A stretch of 64,000 bases of DNA from contig JALJCO010008652.1 of the NCBI GenBank assembly GCA_023101725.1, positions 1 through 64,000 of the forward strand. Reading direction: 5' to 3'. Below the pieces are notes generated by a model. That model was not told where the DNA came from. It saw only the letters and a program-made list of their open reading frames with translations, and searched no databases. Below, one piece after another: positions 34,420 to 47,094 of this stretch (its first letter is position 1; each line of letters opens with the position of its first letter). The position numbers were made by a program, and so were the translations under genes. This DNA is from Atherinomorus stipes (lineage: Eukaryota; Chordata; Actinopteri; Atheriniformes; Atherinidae).

Positions 34420-35060
34420 TACAGATGCACCGATCCAGTTTTTCCCAATACCGGTACCTGGGCTGAGGGTATTGGTTGATATCTGATCTGATACTACTGT
34501 TGGATGAATGAACAGGTTGATGCTTGGGATGTCAAAAAATATTGATGCACTGAAATGCAGCAATATTTTTGTATGCCGATTGATACCGCATTTTTAAATA
34601 GATATAATCTGTTTTACTAACTAAATCTAGCAAGATTTAATTGTTCTGTTATGAAATCTCGTAATTTCACGAAATCGTAACAATCAATGAAATCTCGCAA
34701 GATTTCATTAGTAAAATAGATCGATACTGTGTTTTTAAATATCAATATATCGGTATATGAAAATATCACGATATTTCAGTGTATCTATTTATTTCCCACC
34801 CCAGTTGATGCCATGTCAGTTAGCATCAAGCTTGACATAAACATATAGCCTTGTTAAAAAAAAAAAAAAAAAGGCAGCAAATTAACAGATATAAATGTAC
34901 TTAATTTTTTTCATAAACAAAAAGTGTACAATTATTATTATATTAATGAAAACAGAAATGATTGGATCGGAATGCCGAATTGGCCACATTCATTTGATCC
35001 GGCGAATTTGTTCGTATCGGAGCTGATATCCAATCAGGGCATTGGATCGATGCATCATTA
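34420..35060. mobile_element. hAT-type MITE with an 8-bp duplication, containing another hAT MITE
   Basis: The ends are TACAGATGCACCGATCC and, reverse-complemented on the right, TAATGATGCATCGATCC. The flanks GTGCCAAT (34412-34419) and GTACCAAT (35061-35068) agree at 7 of 8 positions, as expected for an old hAT insertion. It contains TACCGGTACC and GATATCTGATC-type sequence and no ORF. A second element sits inside at 34524-34803. Confidence 0.82.
34524..34803. mobile_element. hAT-type MITE nested in the 34.4-kb element
   Basis: It is flanked by a perfect 8-bp duplication, GTTGATGC, at 34516-34523 and 34804-34811. The ends are TTGGGATGTCAAAAAATATT and ..ATTTATTTCCCACCCCA. The interior has ATCGATAC, AATCTCG and CGAGATTT inverted blocks. 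The same family occurs at 50758-51060 and 58817-59243. Confidence 0.9.
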
Positions 35061-36310
35061 GTACCAATGCCACACCCATTATCCAACACGGTGGTTCCCA
35101 ATCTGTTTTCCTTGAGCTGATTAACCTGCAACCCCATTTTTCTTTGGTGTTTCTGAGACATGTTTGATCAATAAAGTCGAAGTTATCAGATAAACATGAG
35201 CTGCCACTGTACCTCACTAAACCACGATTATCTACAGGGATGAAAGCTGATGAGATGCACAAGGTGTGGCCCAAGTAGCTTTGTTTTTTATTTTTAACTC
35301 AGAATATACGTATTATACGTTTTAGAATATTGTTGTTTTACCCCCATTTATTTACATTAGGACTTGGTTTTACAAGTTTGTATGTTTGGCTCCCAAAACA
35401 TGACGAAAGGTACAAATGATAAAAACTTAAGTGGAGACACTTTAGCTAGTCTCTCTGAGGACATGGCTTTGATTTTATTCCCACTGTCTCAACAATCGAA
35501 GCCTCATGGACCTCAGGAATTTCACTGGTTTCCAACCTAATATTGGAATGACATCATCTGAACAGCACCAAGGCCACGTCTCCACAAGCTCTAGCTGGAG
35601 TTTAAGCCCACCAGGCTGGCTTTTTACTCTGGAAACCACCAGAAACATTAGCTTGCTTTTTATTGTCCACTGAGAAGTTTGATTTTTAAAATTTATATAA
35701 TTTGTTTTAACCTTCAGATTTGAGCAAATGGAGGCGTATAAAGGCTTTTAATCACTTTGGCCCTGTTGGTACCTGGTATTATCAGGTATCCTGGGTGATC
35801 CGATCCTCTGATGACCCCTTTAAATGCATCTGTTTACAGTTGGCATTAAAACGTGGCCTTGCGCCTGCTAAGTTACAGATTGGGTGACTTTGGTGACTGT
35901 AAAGTTAAACATGTTTTAGATCAGTTTGAGAAATGTGAACAGCTTTATTATGTCATTTCAACATGTAGAGGGTAACAGGTGCAATGTGAGAGGAGTGAAA
36001 AGAGCATGAACTGATGTGAGGCTGCAGAGATGAGTGCTAAGCTGCTGACTAGTTTGGAGTAGAAGGGGGAAAAATGCAGATTATTAGGAGCTTTGTGTAC
36101 AAATAAGAATCAAAGGTACAGTAAAGGGCATTTACAGTATGCAGAATTTGTGTCAGGTGAGAAAAAAAGGTGCAAACAGACTAAACAAAAGGCTTTTCAC
36201 AGATGTTATGTAAACAATAAAAATAAGAAAATGGGGGGGGTTGACAGGTGCAGGGGAGAAACTGTTGTGGTGGTGTGAGGTCCTGATGGAGTGCTGTACC
36301 TTTCACCAGA
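35061..36310. other. Intergenic, no gene recognised
   Basis: No exon, RNA gene or clear transposon end is supported. A G run lies at 36233-36240. Confidence 0.5.
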
Positions 36311-36560
36311 GGGGCGGGGCTAAGGAAGACTGACCAGGGTGAGAGGGATCAGCTCTAAAATACAAAATCCATCTGCACAAGGAGTTTGGTACGCTGAGCA
36401 GGAGCGCTTGTCTCAGAGCAGAGCTGAAGTCCACGAAAGGAATCCTGACGGAGGATCCTGGGGAGTCCAGACGCTGGAGGATGAAGTGGAACGCCATGTT
36501 TGCAGCACCTAAAAGATGCTGCAGATACTTGCAAGCCAGAGCATCTCTGCAAATGAGTGG
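36310..36560 (-). pseudogene. LINE reverse transcriptase fragment (second LINE family)
   Basis: The - strand reads ANMAFHFILQRLDSPGSSVR, then IPFVDFSSALRQALLLSVP and NSLCRWILYF. The FVDFSSA block is RT motif A (catalytic Asp) as in CR1/L2/Rex-type LINEs, where FLDFSSAFNTI is usual. It is about 80 codons long and isolated, so it is an inactive scrap. Confidence 0.65.
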
Positions 36561-37297
36561 GTTGTATCCTGTTTGCAAGACCTATTATGCAGAATTTTTC
36601 TTTTCCCCCTAGGAAACTAGAAAAGCAAGAAAGATTTATGTTTAGTATTGATGCATCTCGGATAATCTGATTTCAAGTGAACAGTTTAATAACATGTTAA
36701 ATTGCATCAACTTGCAGTCCCAGATATGTTGAGGACTGACCGCCAAGCCCGTTAGTTTCTACGCAGCTTCATGACATTCAGACGTTGGGTGAGCAAGTGG
36801 TTGCAGGCGCGAAAGAAAGTTTAGAGTTGCAGCCTTTCAAGTTCAAGCGGTCTTAAAAAAAAAAAAAAACGGTCACATGAATTCCAGTCTACCTCAGAAT
36901 GGGGTCTGAGAGACTGAAAGAAGAAAATTAACTGCTATTGTCTTATTTGTTGACTTCATTGGAAAATGTCATGGGGTTGAGAAAAGGTTTAGGACAACTT
37001 CATAAGAATTTAGGAAATAAGAATCTGACCTCACACTGAACTGATGTCACAATTTAACCAGAATTTGACCTATGCGGGTCTGCAGATGTTCAATGAATAT
37101 ACTCCAGAAGGTTCTTTAGATACTTGATCTGATGCAATCTGATCATGTTGCACTCTGATCATGTTGCACAGAGACTACATCAGACTATAGTATATACACA
37201 TAAATTACTATCATGATTTAAAAAAGAGAAACCTGAAATATGACAGTCCCGGATAAACACGATCAAGCATTGATCTGAAAGTTGTTGCTTGTTGTCT

Positions 37298-37430
37298 CAG
37301 GGATCTGAAACTCCAGTCCACAAGGACCGCTGTCCTGCAGGTTCCAGTGAGTTGAACTGGTTGAGCAGGGAAACATCTAAACCCTGCAGGACAGCGGCCC
37401 TCGTTAGTTGGAGAGCCCAGGTCCAGCTCT
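37298..37430. repeat. hAT MITE fragment, CTGCAGG family
   Basis: CAGGGATCTGAAACTCCAGT at the left and the inverted pair GACCGCTGTCCTGCAGG / CCTGCAGGACAGCGGCC inside. It is related to the better preserved copies at 41041-41247 and 47336-47526. Confidence 0.6.
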
Positions 37431-39644
37431 TTCTATACTAAAGGAGATCTTAAAACAGGGATGTCTGGTTTCTGTGCTCCTACACATCTGATCCGATAAA
37501 AAGGATCTTCGTAACAGCTCGTCAGGCTCTGAACATCCTTTTTAAAGACCAGTTCATGTGAGTCAGTTGTGCTGAAGCAGGGGATCATCTAAAACCCAAA
37601 GGACTGTTGAGAGATGGACATCCCTGTCTTAAGGAAGCCTGCAGCTCCTTCCCTTTGTGTTTGAGCAGCAGCCATGACGAGAGCTGTTGAAAATCTCCAG
37701 ATACTTCTGTAACTTTCACTCTGTTAATATGCTTAAGTGAACTGAACTGGCTGTGTGTGAATGCATCACCTGAGCTTACAGCTGTATACCTGTAGTCTGA
37801 TCAGCCAGAACATGTCGGTGTTGGCTGCACTGAAAGACCACCTACACATCTGAGTATGCAGCAGGATTTTTATTTTCTTGCCAGTGTTGAGTGGGTGTAT
37901 CTATACACTGTCTTGGTGTATGGATGGGAGAAGTAAAATCCGACCAGTTTTTAGAAGCACAGAACCATCTGCACCCAGTTTACTGTTCAGCAGACCGGCT
38001 GTGGTGGTTCTGTTCTTAGAATGTTTAGCTGTTTCAACATGTTTTTTCTGCCACTGGGTTCAGCTCCCATCAAGCCTGACTGGTGAGTCAACCTCATGCT
38101 CTGTCTTTAAGAATGTTTTATGACACGCAGTCAATGGGGAGAAGTTCAAAGGTGCGTGATGGTTGACTCATACCATAATTTTGGGTGTGGTGTCTGCTAG
38201 CAAAGCTAAAACTCCGCTCAGAGCTGCAGTAACTTGGTTCACTTGAACATTTTCCTGCATGTCAGAGTTGTGATGTTAAAATGCTAAACTTTAGCTTCTA
38301 AAACTAGTCTGAGCTCAAGCCAAGACTGAGGTCACTGCCAATACGAAGATCTCAGTCTCGATTAAAGACGCTGTGCAGCCGAAGAGGCTGACTGAATTAT
38401 TTAGAAAACGCTGCTGGGGTGCAGTGAAGGTTTGTTTCTGCACCCATGTCAGCAGCAACGGGGTTCAGACAATATGTTACATATCTGCCATATTTCAAAC
38501 AAGATGAATAAACCCATTACACAAGAATGAAAATTTCCTTATAAAAACTATATAATCTGATTAGCCATTATTAATTTCAGAATTCATGAAATGAGACTTA
38601 AACAGCAGGTGACCCACAGCCTGTTAGCTGAGATGTTGTTCGCTTAACACAAGCAAAACCCGTCTAGAAATGGTTTACATCTCATTTAACAGGGGAAATG
38701 TTCTGGACTATTTTCATGCACAGAAACTTCCTGGAGCCTCTGCTGGTTGCCTAGCAACTGCTTAGCACCAAGACAGTCTGGTACATCTCCTCTATAAAAC
38801 CATCATCAGCTTTTACACTGAACATAAAAACAAGACTTGTTTTTATCCGCGATAACGTCGTCAGACCCGATTTAAGCAGCTCTTCAGTGTCAGTGTTTAT
38901 GGTCCAACTCTGCACGTTAAAACAGAACACACGCTCACTTTAGGTGTTTGGTTATTGGTTTTATTTGCAGTTAAAACACAAGCAGGTGACAAAAGCAACA
39001 TATTTTAAAATTAACAGAAAAAAAGGTTTATTCATTAATAACATCAGGGCTGCAGTCCCAGGTTTTCCTGTGCAAACATAGATGAGCATCAAAGACTGCA
39101 TACGAAAGATGGAGCAACCAGTAACTATACCTGCGTGAAATATCACTGATGGCCTGCAGCACTGGCTCTAATACTGTATAAAATTATAAACAAAAAAAGG
39201 TTTCCTTCATTGTTTTATCATTTTATTTTTAGAAGTTTTTTACGACTTTTGAGGGACTAATAACTTCTGATTAATTCCCAAATTGCTAATCTAATTCCCA
39301 AAGATCACTAAGAACATTTAAAAACACGAACTGAAATGCAATTTTGCTTATTAGCCAAACATTACTTACCCTCATTTTTCATTAATTCTGTCTTTTATTA
39401 ATTTTTTTATAAAAGATCACAATTATTTTTGCCCATAAGTTTTGGGGGGGGGGGTTGAAATTCTTCAAAACTCCCTGCCGTGCCAACATTTTTGGATAAA
39501 CAGCCAAACAAGTTTAAGTGTTGCTGAAAATTAACATGTATTTTAAGACAGAAAAAAAAAAGAAAATGAGCCTGTATGAACTGTGTACCCCACATTTTGC
39601 ATTTTACTAATTTAGCCTCTTAAGTTATAAATATCTTTGAAAAT

Positions 39645-39675
<31 letters not shown>

Positions 39676-41040
39676 CTTTCAACAAATCAAATTATAAAAG
39701 ATTTTTTTTTTTTTTTTTTTATAATCCAGACAAAGCAGAACAAAAACAGTCAAACTATGGTGTCAATGACTATATTCACTGCTAGACCCAGGAAGATGGG
39801 AGCACTTTTTTTTTTTTTTTTTTTTAAATCTAATTTCAAACAGACCAAGGTGATGCCAGCTGAATGCTAATCCCAGTGGGTAAAGGTGGCTAAATCCACT
39901 TTCAAAAAGTCTTTGAAGAGCTCAGATGCATCATTTCACAAACAAAACAAGCATATAAGGAGGTGCATTATTTTGCAGACACACTAATCCAGAGCAGCAC
40001 ATGAAAAGATGAAGACAGGCACTTCAGGCAAGATGGAGAAGCTACAGCAGGTTCAGTAGTGACAGATTTCACCCGTTTTACATCAAAGTAACGGGGGTCA
40101 AGAAAAAGGGGAAAAATGGGAGTGCTTTATATGCAAGGACCCGTTTTGAGGACGGTACTACTCGGTTCATATTTTCAATGGAGAAGGAACAAACTGATCC
40201 CAGAGACAAACAAATTCTCAATGTCTGTTTGGAGGCAGGACAAAAGGTAAGCTCCCCTTTCTGCTGCTGATCTAGAGACAGCTGAGACACCATGTTCAAA
40301 CCACTAAATGGATGCTGATCTAGACTAAAAAAAACAAACAAACAAAAAAAAAAACTATTACAATCTCAAAACATAAGTAAACAGAGTGCAGAATGTGAGA
40401 AAATGGCTTTAAAAAACAAAAAGACTGAACAAACCTTCAAGATCGTCAGATAGTCTGCCTGAATGTGGTTGGTGTAAATAGTGTAAAATAGACATTTTCA
40501 TGTGAACATAACTCATAACAATTAGCGGCTTCTTCAGTCTAACAATCAGCCCTTTTCATATTTCTCTATATTAAAATATTAAGTGTTTGAGGGCAAAAAA
40601 GGGGGCCAACTTTAAAAATCTTACCTTTTTAAACGGTATTTTTCTTTACATTTAAAGATGCTTAATAAAAGTAAAATAACTTCCAACTTTAAGGGGCTTT
40701 CAGTGTCTGCTCAGGATGCTAATCAAGAGAGCTACATGGTACACATGACCCGTTCAGAGATGGTCATCAATGTCAAAGTTATGAATTCTGTCCACATGAA
40801 AGATAAAAACTTGAATGTCAACATAAAGAAAGAGCTTGAATGCTCAGAGGGAGGTTTTCCAACCCAGCAGAGAACGTGAGGATGCCATCATGCGGAGCTA
40901 CACTCCATGTTGTGAGAATCATGCTTGCACTGAACTTTCCTGTCTTCTTTCATTGGATTGAATGTTAAACATATATTGATCCTAACTCTACAACCACCTG
41001 CTGGTTTGTCCAGCTCTGGGGGTTCTGACCCGTTATTGCA
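37431..41040. other. Intergenic with simple repeats, no gene recognised
   Basis: A CA microsatellite at 39649-39676, T runs at 39702-39720 and 39807-39825, and a G run at 39446-39455. No exon or RNA gene was recognised. The closest genes are ywhab to the left and the 3' end of tomm34 to the right. Confidence 0.5.
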
Positions 41041-41247
41041 CAGATGTCGACTCCGGTCCTCGAGGGCTGGTATCCTGCAGGTTTCTGTGGTTTCCCTCCT
41101 CCACTTTCTGACTGAAATGATTGGGTCTTTGTGAAGAACGTGCCAACAAGCCGTTGGATCCGTTTGATTTGAATCAGGTGTGTTGGAGCAGGAAGCAACA
41201 AAAACCTGCAGGACAGCGGCCCTCTAGAACCAGACTTTGACACCCTG
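41041..41247. mobile_element. hAT-type MITE, 207 bp
   Basis: The ends are CAGATGTCGACTCCGGTCC and, reverse-complemented on the right, CAGGGTGTCAAAGTCTGG. Internal inverted blocks are CCTCGAGGGC and CCTGCAGG. The flanks show no clear duplication. Same family as 47336-47526. Confidence 0.7.
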
Positions 41248-41959
41248 AGTTAGGGCATGGGCAGAGCATCTGGAGCATCTGGTACTGGGATGTGGCTGGG
41301 CTCTGTAGATCAGACTGTTATTTGAGTGTGAAGCATTTATCCAGCCTCCAATTACCTCCAGGTAAAAACAACCATTCAGAATATTTGATCAAGATGAGCA
41401 GTGCTACTCTACACATCAGGGGTTTTAATCTTGGGGCTGATATTGTCTGTGTGCAAATTTCCATCAACAATAATACAACTATAAAAATCCCATTTATGAC
41501 CCAATAAAATGAGCAGCTAGCAGAACGCCTCTGAACGTTTCAGCCGGTGAAATGACATGGATTCTGCTGGGGATCAGATTTCAATACAACACCAGCAGAT
41601 CTTGGATCCCGTCGCTGTAGAAGTTGTTCACGAGCTGCTCGGGATTCTTCATTCTTAAAAGTTACAGTGTGCAATGATAGAGATTTACAGGACACGCAGG
41701 AGACCTGCCATATTTTGTCATAACAGCCATGTAAATGAAAGGGAAGGATGGAGGTGAAAGTGGAGGGATGAATTTAAAGAATTTGAGAAATAGAAGATTT
41801 TACTTTTTACACAATCCAAGAGCAGTGATGCAGTTAATCATCCTCACTAACCATGAAAACAATAATAAACAGTGTGACTTCTCTGATGGACACTGACAGC
41901 TCAATCAGCCTTGTGGCAACGATGTTATTAGAGAGAGTGGGCAGTATTTAAGCTAACTA

Positions 41960-42619
41960 CTGCTATTTATTGTAGGTGGTCTAGTGGTCCGGCTCTGAAG
42001 TAGCACTGAAATCCCCCCCCCCCCCTTGGTGTCAGTTTTGTTCCAAGCTTACTTCAAAACTGATGTCAGTTTTTCCACCGTGTCTCTTTCCCTTCTCCAT
42101 TATATTCTACTGTCTTGAGCATCTTTTTGGTCAAACTTAAGAAAATGAACCCTCTGTAGGCAGACTCGTGTAGCAGTGCGACACCTTCACATTCTCTCTG
42201 GTATCTCCAAGTGATGAATGAACTTACTTTTCTAAAAGACGACGATGAAGGCTTATTCTCCAGAATATTACATGTCCATAATTTCAGCTTACATAAATAA
42301 GCATATATGTAGAATGAAACTTGTAAATTAAAACAGATAAATTACAAACATTTCCAAGGCTGAAAATGGCAACACCTTTTCATTCCTGACACACCCTGCA
42401 GTTGCCGCTAAACCAGCTGGAGATGCGTTTTCCAGAAGCAGTGCAAGCAGCTTATGGGAAACAGTCTTGTTGTTTTTTGCCTCAAAGCACGCTGAATTGC
42501 GTCACTGCTTGCCTTCTTTGCATCACCTGACTTTGACATTACCGATTTTTGTCTCGAGCCTCTCTGAACACGGCTGCAGTGACTGATTCCTACCGCTGCC
42601 TCCAGAGTCCCAACGCTGC
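41960..42619 (-). other. tomm34: tomm34 3' UTR (probable extent)
   Basis: Sequence after the tomm34 stop on the - strand. The first AATAAA on that strand is at 41966-41971. The exact cleavage site is unknown. Confidence 0.45.
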
Positions 42620-42718
42620 TCACTTCTTTTTCACTTCCTGCAGCAGCTTCATGGCGGCTGTGTTCTTTGGTTCCACTTTCAGCAGACTGGTCAGATCGTC
42701 CACACAGGCCTTGATGTC
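42620..42718 (-). CDS. tomm34: tomm34 coding exon 7 (stop exon)
   Basis: Encodes DIKACVDDLTSLLKVEPKN to ..QEVKKK and the TGA stop (complement of 42620-42622). The acceptor is CCATGCAG. Confidence 0.95.
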   Translation of the reverse strand, partial: DIKACVDDLTSLLKVEPKNTAAMKLLQEVKKK

Positions 42719-45700
42719 CTGCATGGACAAAGACAGGAAGATGGTGTGAGTAACTGAGCTCTGCATGTGAAAGTTTGGAGCTGGAAAAGCATGAGTGTGA
42801 CCTGGAGCACGCTGTGGTTCTCTGTGGAGCTCCAGGGGGCAGCAGAGTGCTGATCATTGTGTGTGAACTTTTGTGCTTTTTCAGATTCATATACTAAAGA
42901 TGAATTTTTCCAAATATTTAAACTAATTTGTACCCATTACATACAGTATATTTTCATTTCAATCAATTTTATACTAAACATGATGTAAAATCATTGTATT
43001 TTAAAAATGTTTATAATGATTATTCAAAAATAATTTCAAATAATGCTCATATCCATCAGTGTATTCATGCACACTATTTACACTATTATAGTCTAATTCG
43101 GCTCAACTCAACAGCTAGAAGCAGCAGTGAATGAAGAGATGTTTGGAGCTGAGTAGCCGTCTGGTTTTGCTGAGCTGAGCCAAATGATCTGATCTCTGAG
43201 AAGACCAAAAGTGCTGATAACTAGCCGCATGCTCTCTGCAGACTGAGCTCCAACAGCCACACTGTAAAATACATCCTGTTCTGCTTTTACAAACGTCTTT
43301 AAACACTAAAAACATAAATTAACTGTTAATAAGTCACACTGGTTATTTTGTGTACATAAAGACATGTGACATGACTCTGCTTCTTAAAGAAGCTGAGATC
43401 ATTCAATGTCTGCACCAACATGTTGCATAATGTTCTAAAAGTCTGTTGTGGAAAGTGCAATCAGCTTTGCAGCATCTGCTGGGGCAGCAGCATCAGAACT
43501 ACAGACTTGAAGAGAGTTAAACTGATCCAGGAAGATGGTTCTGTGCTGGGGATAAGTCTGGGGCTGCTGCTCCAAAAAAGATGCTGCTCAAGCTGCTGAC
43601 AGAGCTGGAGGATTCTTCACACTCTACACAACACAGTGAAGAAACAATGATGTATTCAGCGGGAGGATTCGTCAGGTCCGCTGCACGACAGAGAGGTACA
43701 GAAGATCATTCCTGCCAGCAGCCATCACCCCCCCCCCCCAGAGAAAGACTTCCAAATAATCATTATTGTCATTATCGTTTTTATAATTGGAAAAAATCCA
43801 TTTATCCATTTTCTATCTGCTTATCCAGGATCGGGTTGCGGGGGCAGCTGTCTGGGCAGGGAAGCCCAAACTTCCCTCCCCCCAGCCACATTCACCAGCT
43901 CAGCTGGGGGGATCCTGAGGTGTTCCCAGGCCAGCCGAGAAACTAGTCCCTCCAGCGTGTCCTTGGGCTTCCCCGAGGTCTTGTCCCTGTGGGACATGCT
44001 CAGAACACCTCACCAGGCGTCCAGGAGGCATCCTGACCAGATGCCTGAACCACCTCATCTGGCTCACTTGATGCGGAGGAGCAGCGTTTCTACTTTGAGC
44101 CCCCCAAGATGACCGAGCTTCTGCAGCCTGTACTGTGATCTCATTCTTTCAGTCCCTACACACAGCTCATGACCATAGGTGAGGTAGGAAGGTAGTGTTC
44201 TGAACATCTGAAATGATTTTCTCATCCACCCTGAAACCTCAGCACACAGAGGCACACGGTCACTGCAGGGGAATCAGACTGAAGGGCTGGTGACGAAGAC
44301 GATTCAAGCTCTTACCTTGAGCTCCTTGTGAGCCTGAGCCCTCCTGTAGAGAGCCTTGACGTTGCTGTTGTCAATCATCAGAGCCTCGTCACAATCTCTG
44401 ACAGCATCTCTGTACTGCTTCACTGACAGGTAGCACAGCGCCCTGATCACACACACACACACACACATATATAGCAAACTACAATCAAACATGAATGTTT
44501 TTTGTTTTTTTTAACTTAAAGTCTTAAAAAAAAATGAAAAATAAAAAAACCTTAAACTCTAACTTTGTCATTTAGGTGCACCAGAAAAAAATGGGTATAG
44601 GCCAGTTTTCCCAGCATCACTATCAGCATCTCCTTCAAATACATTTCAAAGGACAGCTTGTTGATAATCACCCATAGACACTGATGGTTATTTAAATCAT
44701 GAGCTAGAATGAGCTTTAGGGAAATGTTTGAGGCATGAATGTTACGTAGAAAAAAGAAAACATCACTTTAACAAAATTAACTTTAAGTGCTAGCTTTTCT
44801 GAACTTAGCGGAAGTTAACACTTCAAACTTTGAAACGCTCGTGAAGCGGTGCTGATTTTGGAAAAATTTCCCTCCTCCACATTTATCATATTTTATCTCG
44901 ATCATCATCTACATGGCCTTGACTTTCATGAAAGGCACTTGTGCTTTGGCTGTATTATCTGTCACATTTACATTTAACATCAACATACACACAGGGTGAG
45001 TTTAATGGCGCTTCTCATTTTCTGGCAACATCAGTCAGCCAGTATATTTTCAGCCTGATGCTTCACCGGAAACATACGCAGCTTTTTTTTTTTCCTATAA
45101 CAGCGTAGCAGTGAATTTATTTTAGACTGCTAAACTTCTGGGGCTGATTTAATCCCAGTCAGTTCAAGTGATGTCACACAAACAGAATCTGCAGGTCAAA
45201 GTTCAATAACTCATCTAGCTTTTCTTGTTCACTTCGCTCAGGAAAATCTCCCAGATTCGTGTTGATAAGACATAACAACCACATCCGAACAAACTCCACC
45301 ATATTCCATATTTATGACTGATTCCAGCGTCTGATTCTCGTCTGTACTGTTAATCGTCATATTGGATGTCTAATAAACTCCGACCACAGTTACGAACCAA
45401 CACACCCAGCATGGCATACTGCTGGTCACAGCCACACCTCCTCTGCCTTTGTTGGCTTTTTATCACAGATTCATTCTTCCTTGAGCTCAAGTCACACGGG
45501 AATGACCACAGAATACGCAGACGGATAAAAGTCCTACATTGAGACCTGTCAAACGTTTGCCGTACAAGAGCGACTAGAAAAAAGAAGGAAAAGTCACATT
45601 TCAAAATAATTTTATTCAGCCCCCTATAAATGTTTATAATACCAAATGAGAAAAAAAAACCATGTGGGAGTAATATGACTTGATTTGAGGTCTGATCACA

Positions 45701-47024
45701 GACTGCGCAGATGGACTTTAGTCATTAATGCCACAAGGGTCTAAAAAGACGCAGAAACTTTATTTCTGATCCATCTAAGAACAATAACCCTGGGATTCCT
45801 CTTGTCAGCCTGTTCAGTGATACACCTGCACTCCTTCCACCACATGGTGTCATGTCCTGCAAGGAACTCCACAGAAGTGACGCGTCAACATATTTTGGTG
45901 GCATCTGAGGAGTTGCAACAGCAGCTGGACAAGTTCAGCTGCTGAACTTGTCCACAATGTCCACGAGTGAAAATCCTCTGATTGGTTGATTTGAGGTACA
46001 CCAGCGACTTTTGATGCAGTCATGTGATCTTAACTGACTGTTTTATTTTCAAATTCTGACTTTGTAATCAGTTACTCTTGTATGAAAATTTAACCAACCA
46101 TTCTGTTTCTATTTGGACTTTTTCCCTCACTTTTGATTTACTAGTATTTATAATAAAAACATGGCTGTTATTTTCATAAAAATAAGATTATGTTTCAACA
46201 TCATTCAACAGCGAATATCTCTCCTGGGGTGTCAAGGCAACTCCTCACACCTCCAGACTTCCTCTAAAGACCAAGAACAATATGTATTGTGACTTTACAT
46301 CCTGGTCAGTGATGTTTATGCTGTGATGGCATCCTTGTCTAAGCTGACAGTTCTCAGCCAGCACTTTATGTGAGAAGAGAAAGGAAGGGGGAAAAAAAAG
46401 GGGGAAGAAAAAGAAAAGGGAGGACCCAAAAGGGCCAAGAGGGAAAAAAAACAAAAAAATCCACCCGGAAATTAATTGTTGATATTGGTTTTAATGGTTG
46501 TGAACTGAAATCAATAACAGAGTCAGAGTTGTCATCAATGTGCAGAAATGTAGGTGAGTCTGCAGCTAAATAACAAAAAAAAAAAAGGGGAAGGCAAGGT
46601 TACACAAAATGAAACAAAGTACATTAAGTAGTCAGGTTTTACAGGAAAAACAGGTTATTTAAAGCAACGCCGGACAATATCAACATAAACTGTAATCCAC
46701 TTCCTTACTTTATATTTTCTTCAATATCTTTTTACACAAAAATATTTAAAAAGTCATACATTGCTGAGCTTGACGCAGCAATTTAAATCATATAAACTTC
46801 ATCTAAATTTCTAATCTATACAAAATATCACATCACACTCAAAATACGAAAAAAAATCACTTGAAGAGAAACATTTCAGTAAGATAAAAGATCTTGTTTT
46901 AAGGCAATGCATCTCATTTCAAGAAATCTTAACAAGAAAATTTTGCTTTTCCCATTAGCAAGATTGGCCCCAAAAAATCTTGGCCAATCTTAAAATAAGT
47001 AAATAAATAAATAAATAAATAAAT

Positions 47025-47094
<70 letters not shown>

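Noticed and set aside
36233..36300. Possible small gene near a G run
   Set aside because: No open frame with family resemblance; the nearby coding-like signal is a LINE RT scrap on the other strand.
39649..39676. Regularly repeated units that might suggest a CRISPR array
   Set aside because: A CA microsatellite; there are no repeat-spacer units anywhere in the window.
42408..42890. - strand 160-codon frame at the tomm34 3' end
   Set aside because: It overlaps the terminal exon in a different frame. The tomm34 frame DIKACVDDLTSLL..KKK-stop matches the family and the splice phases.
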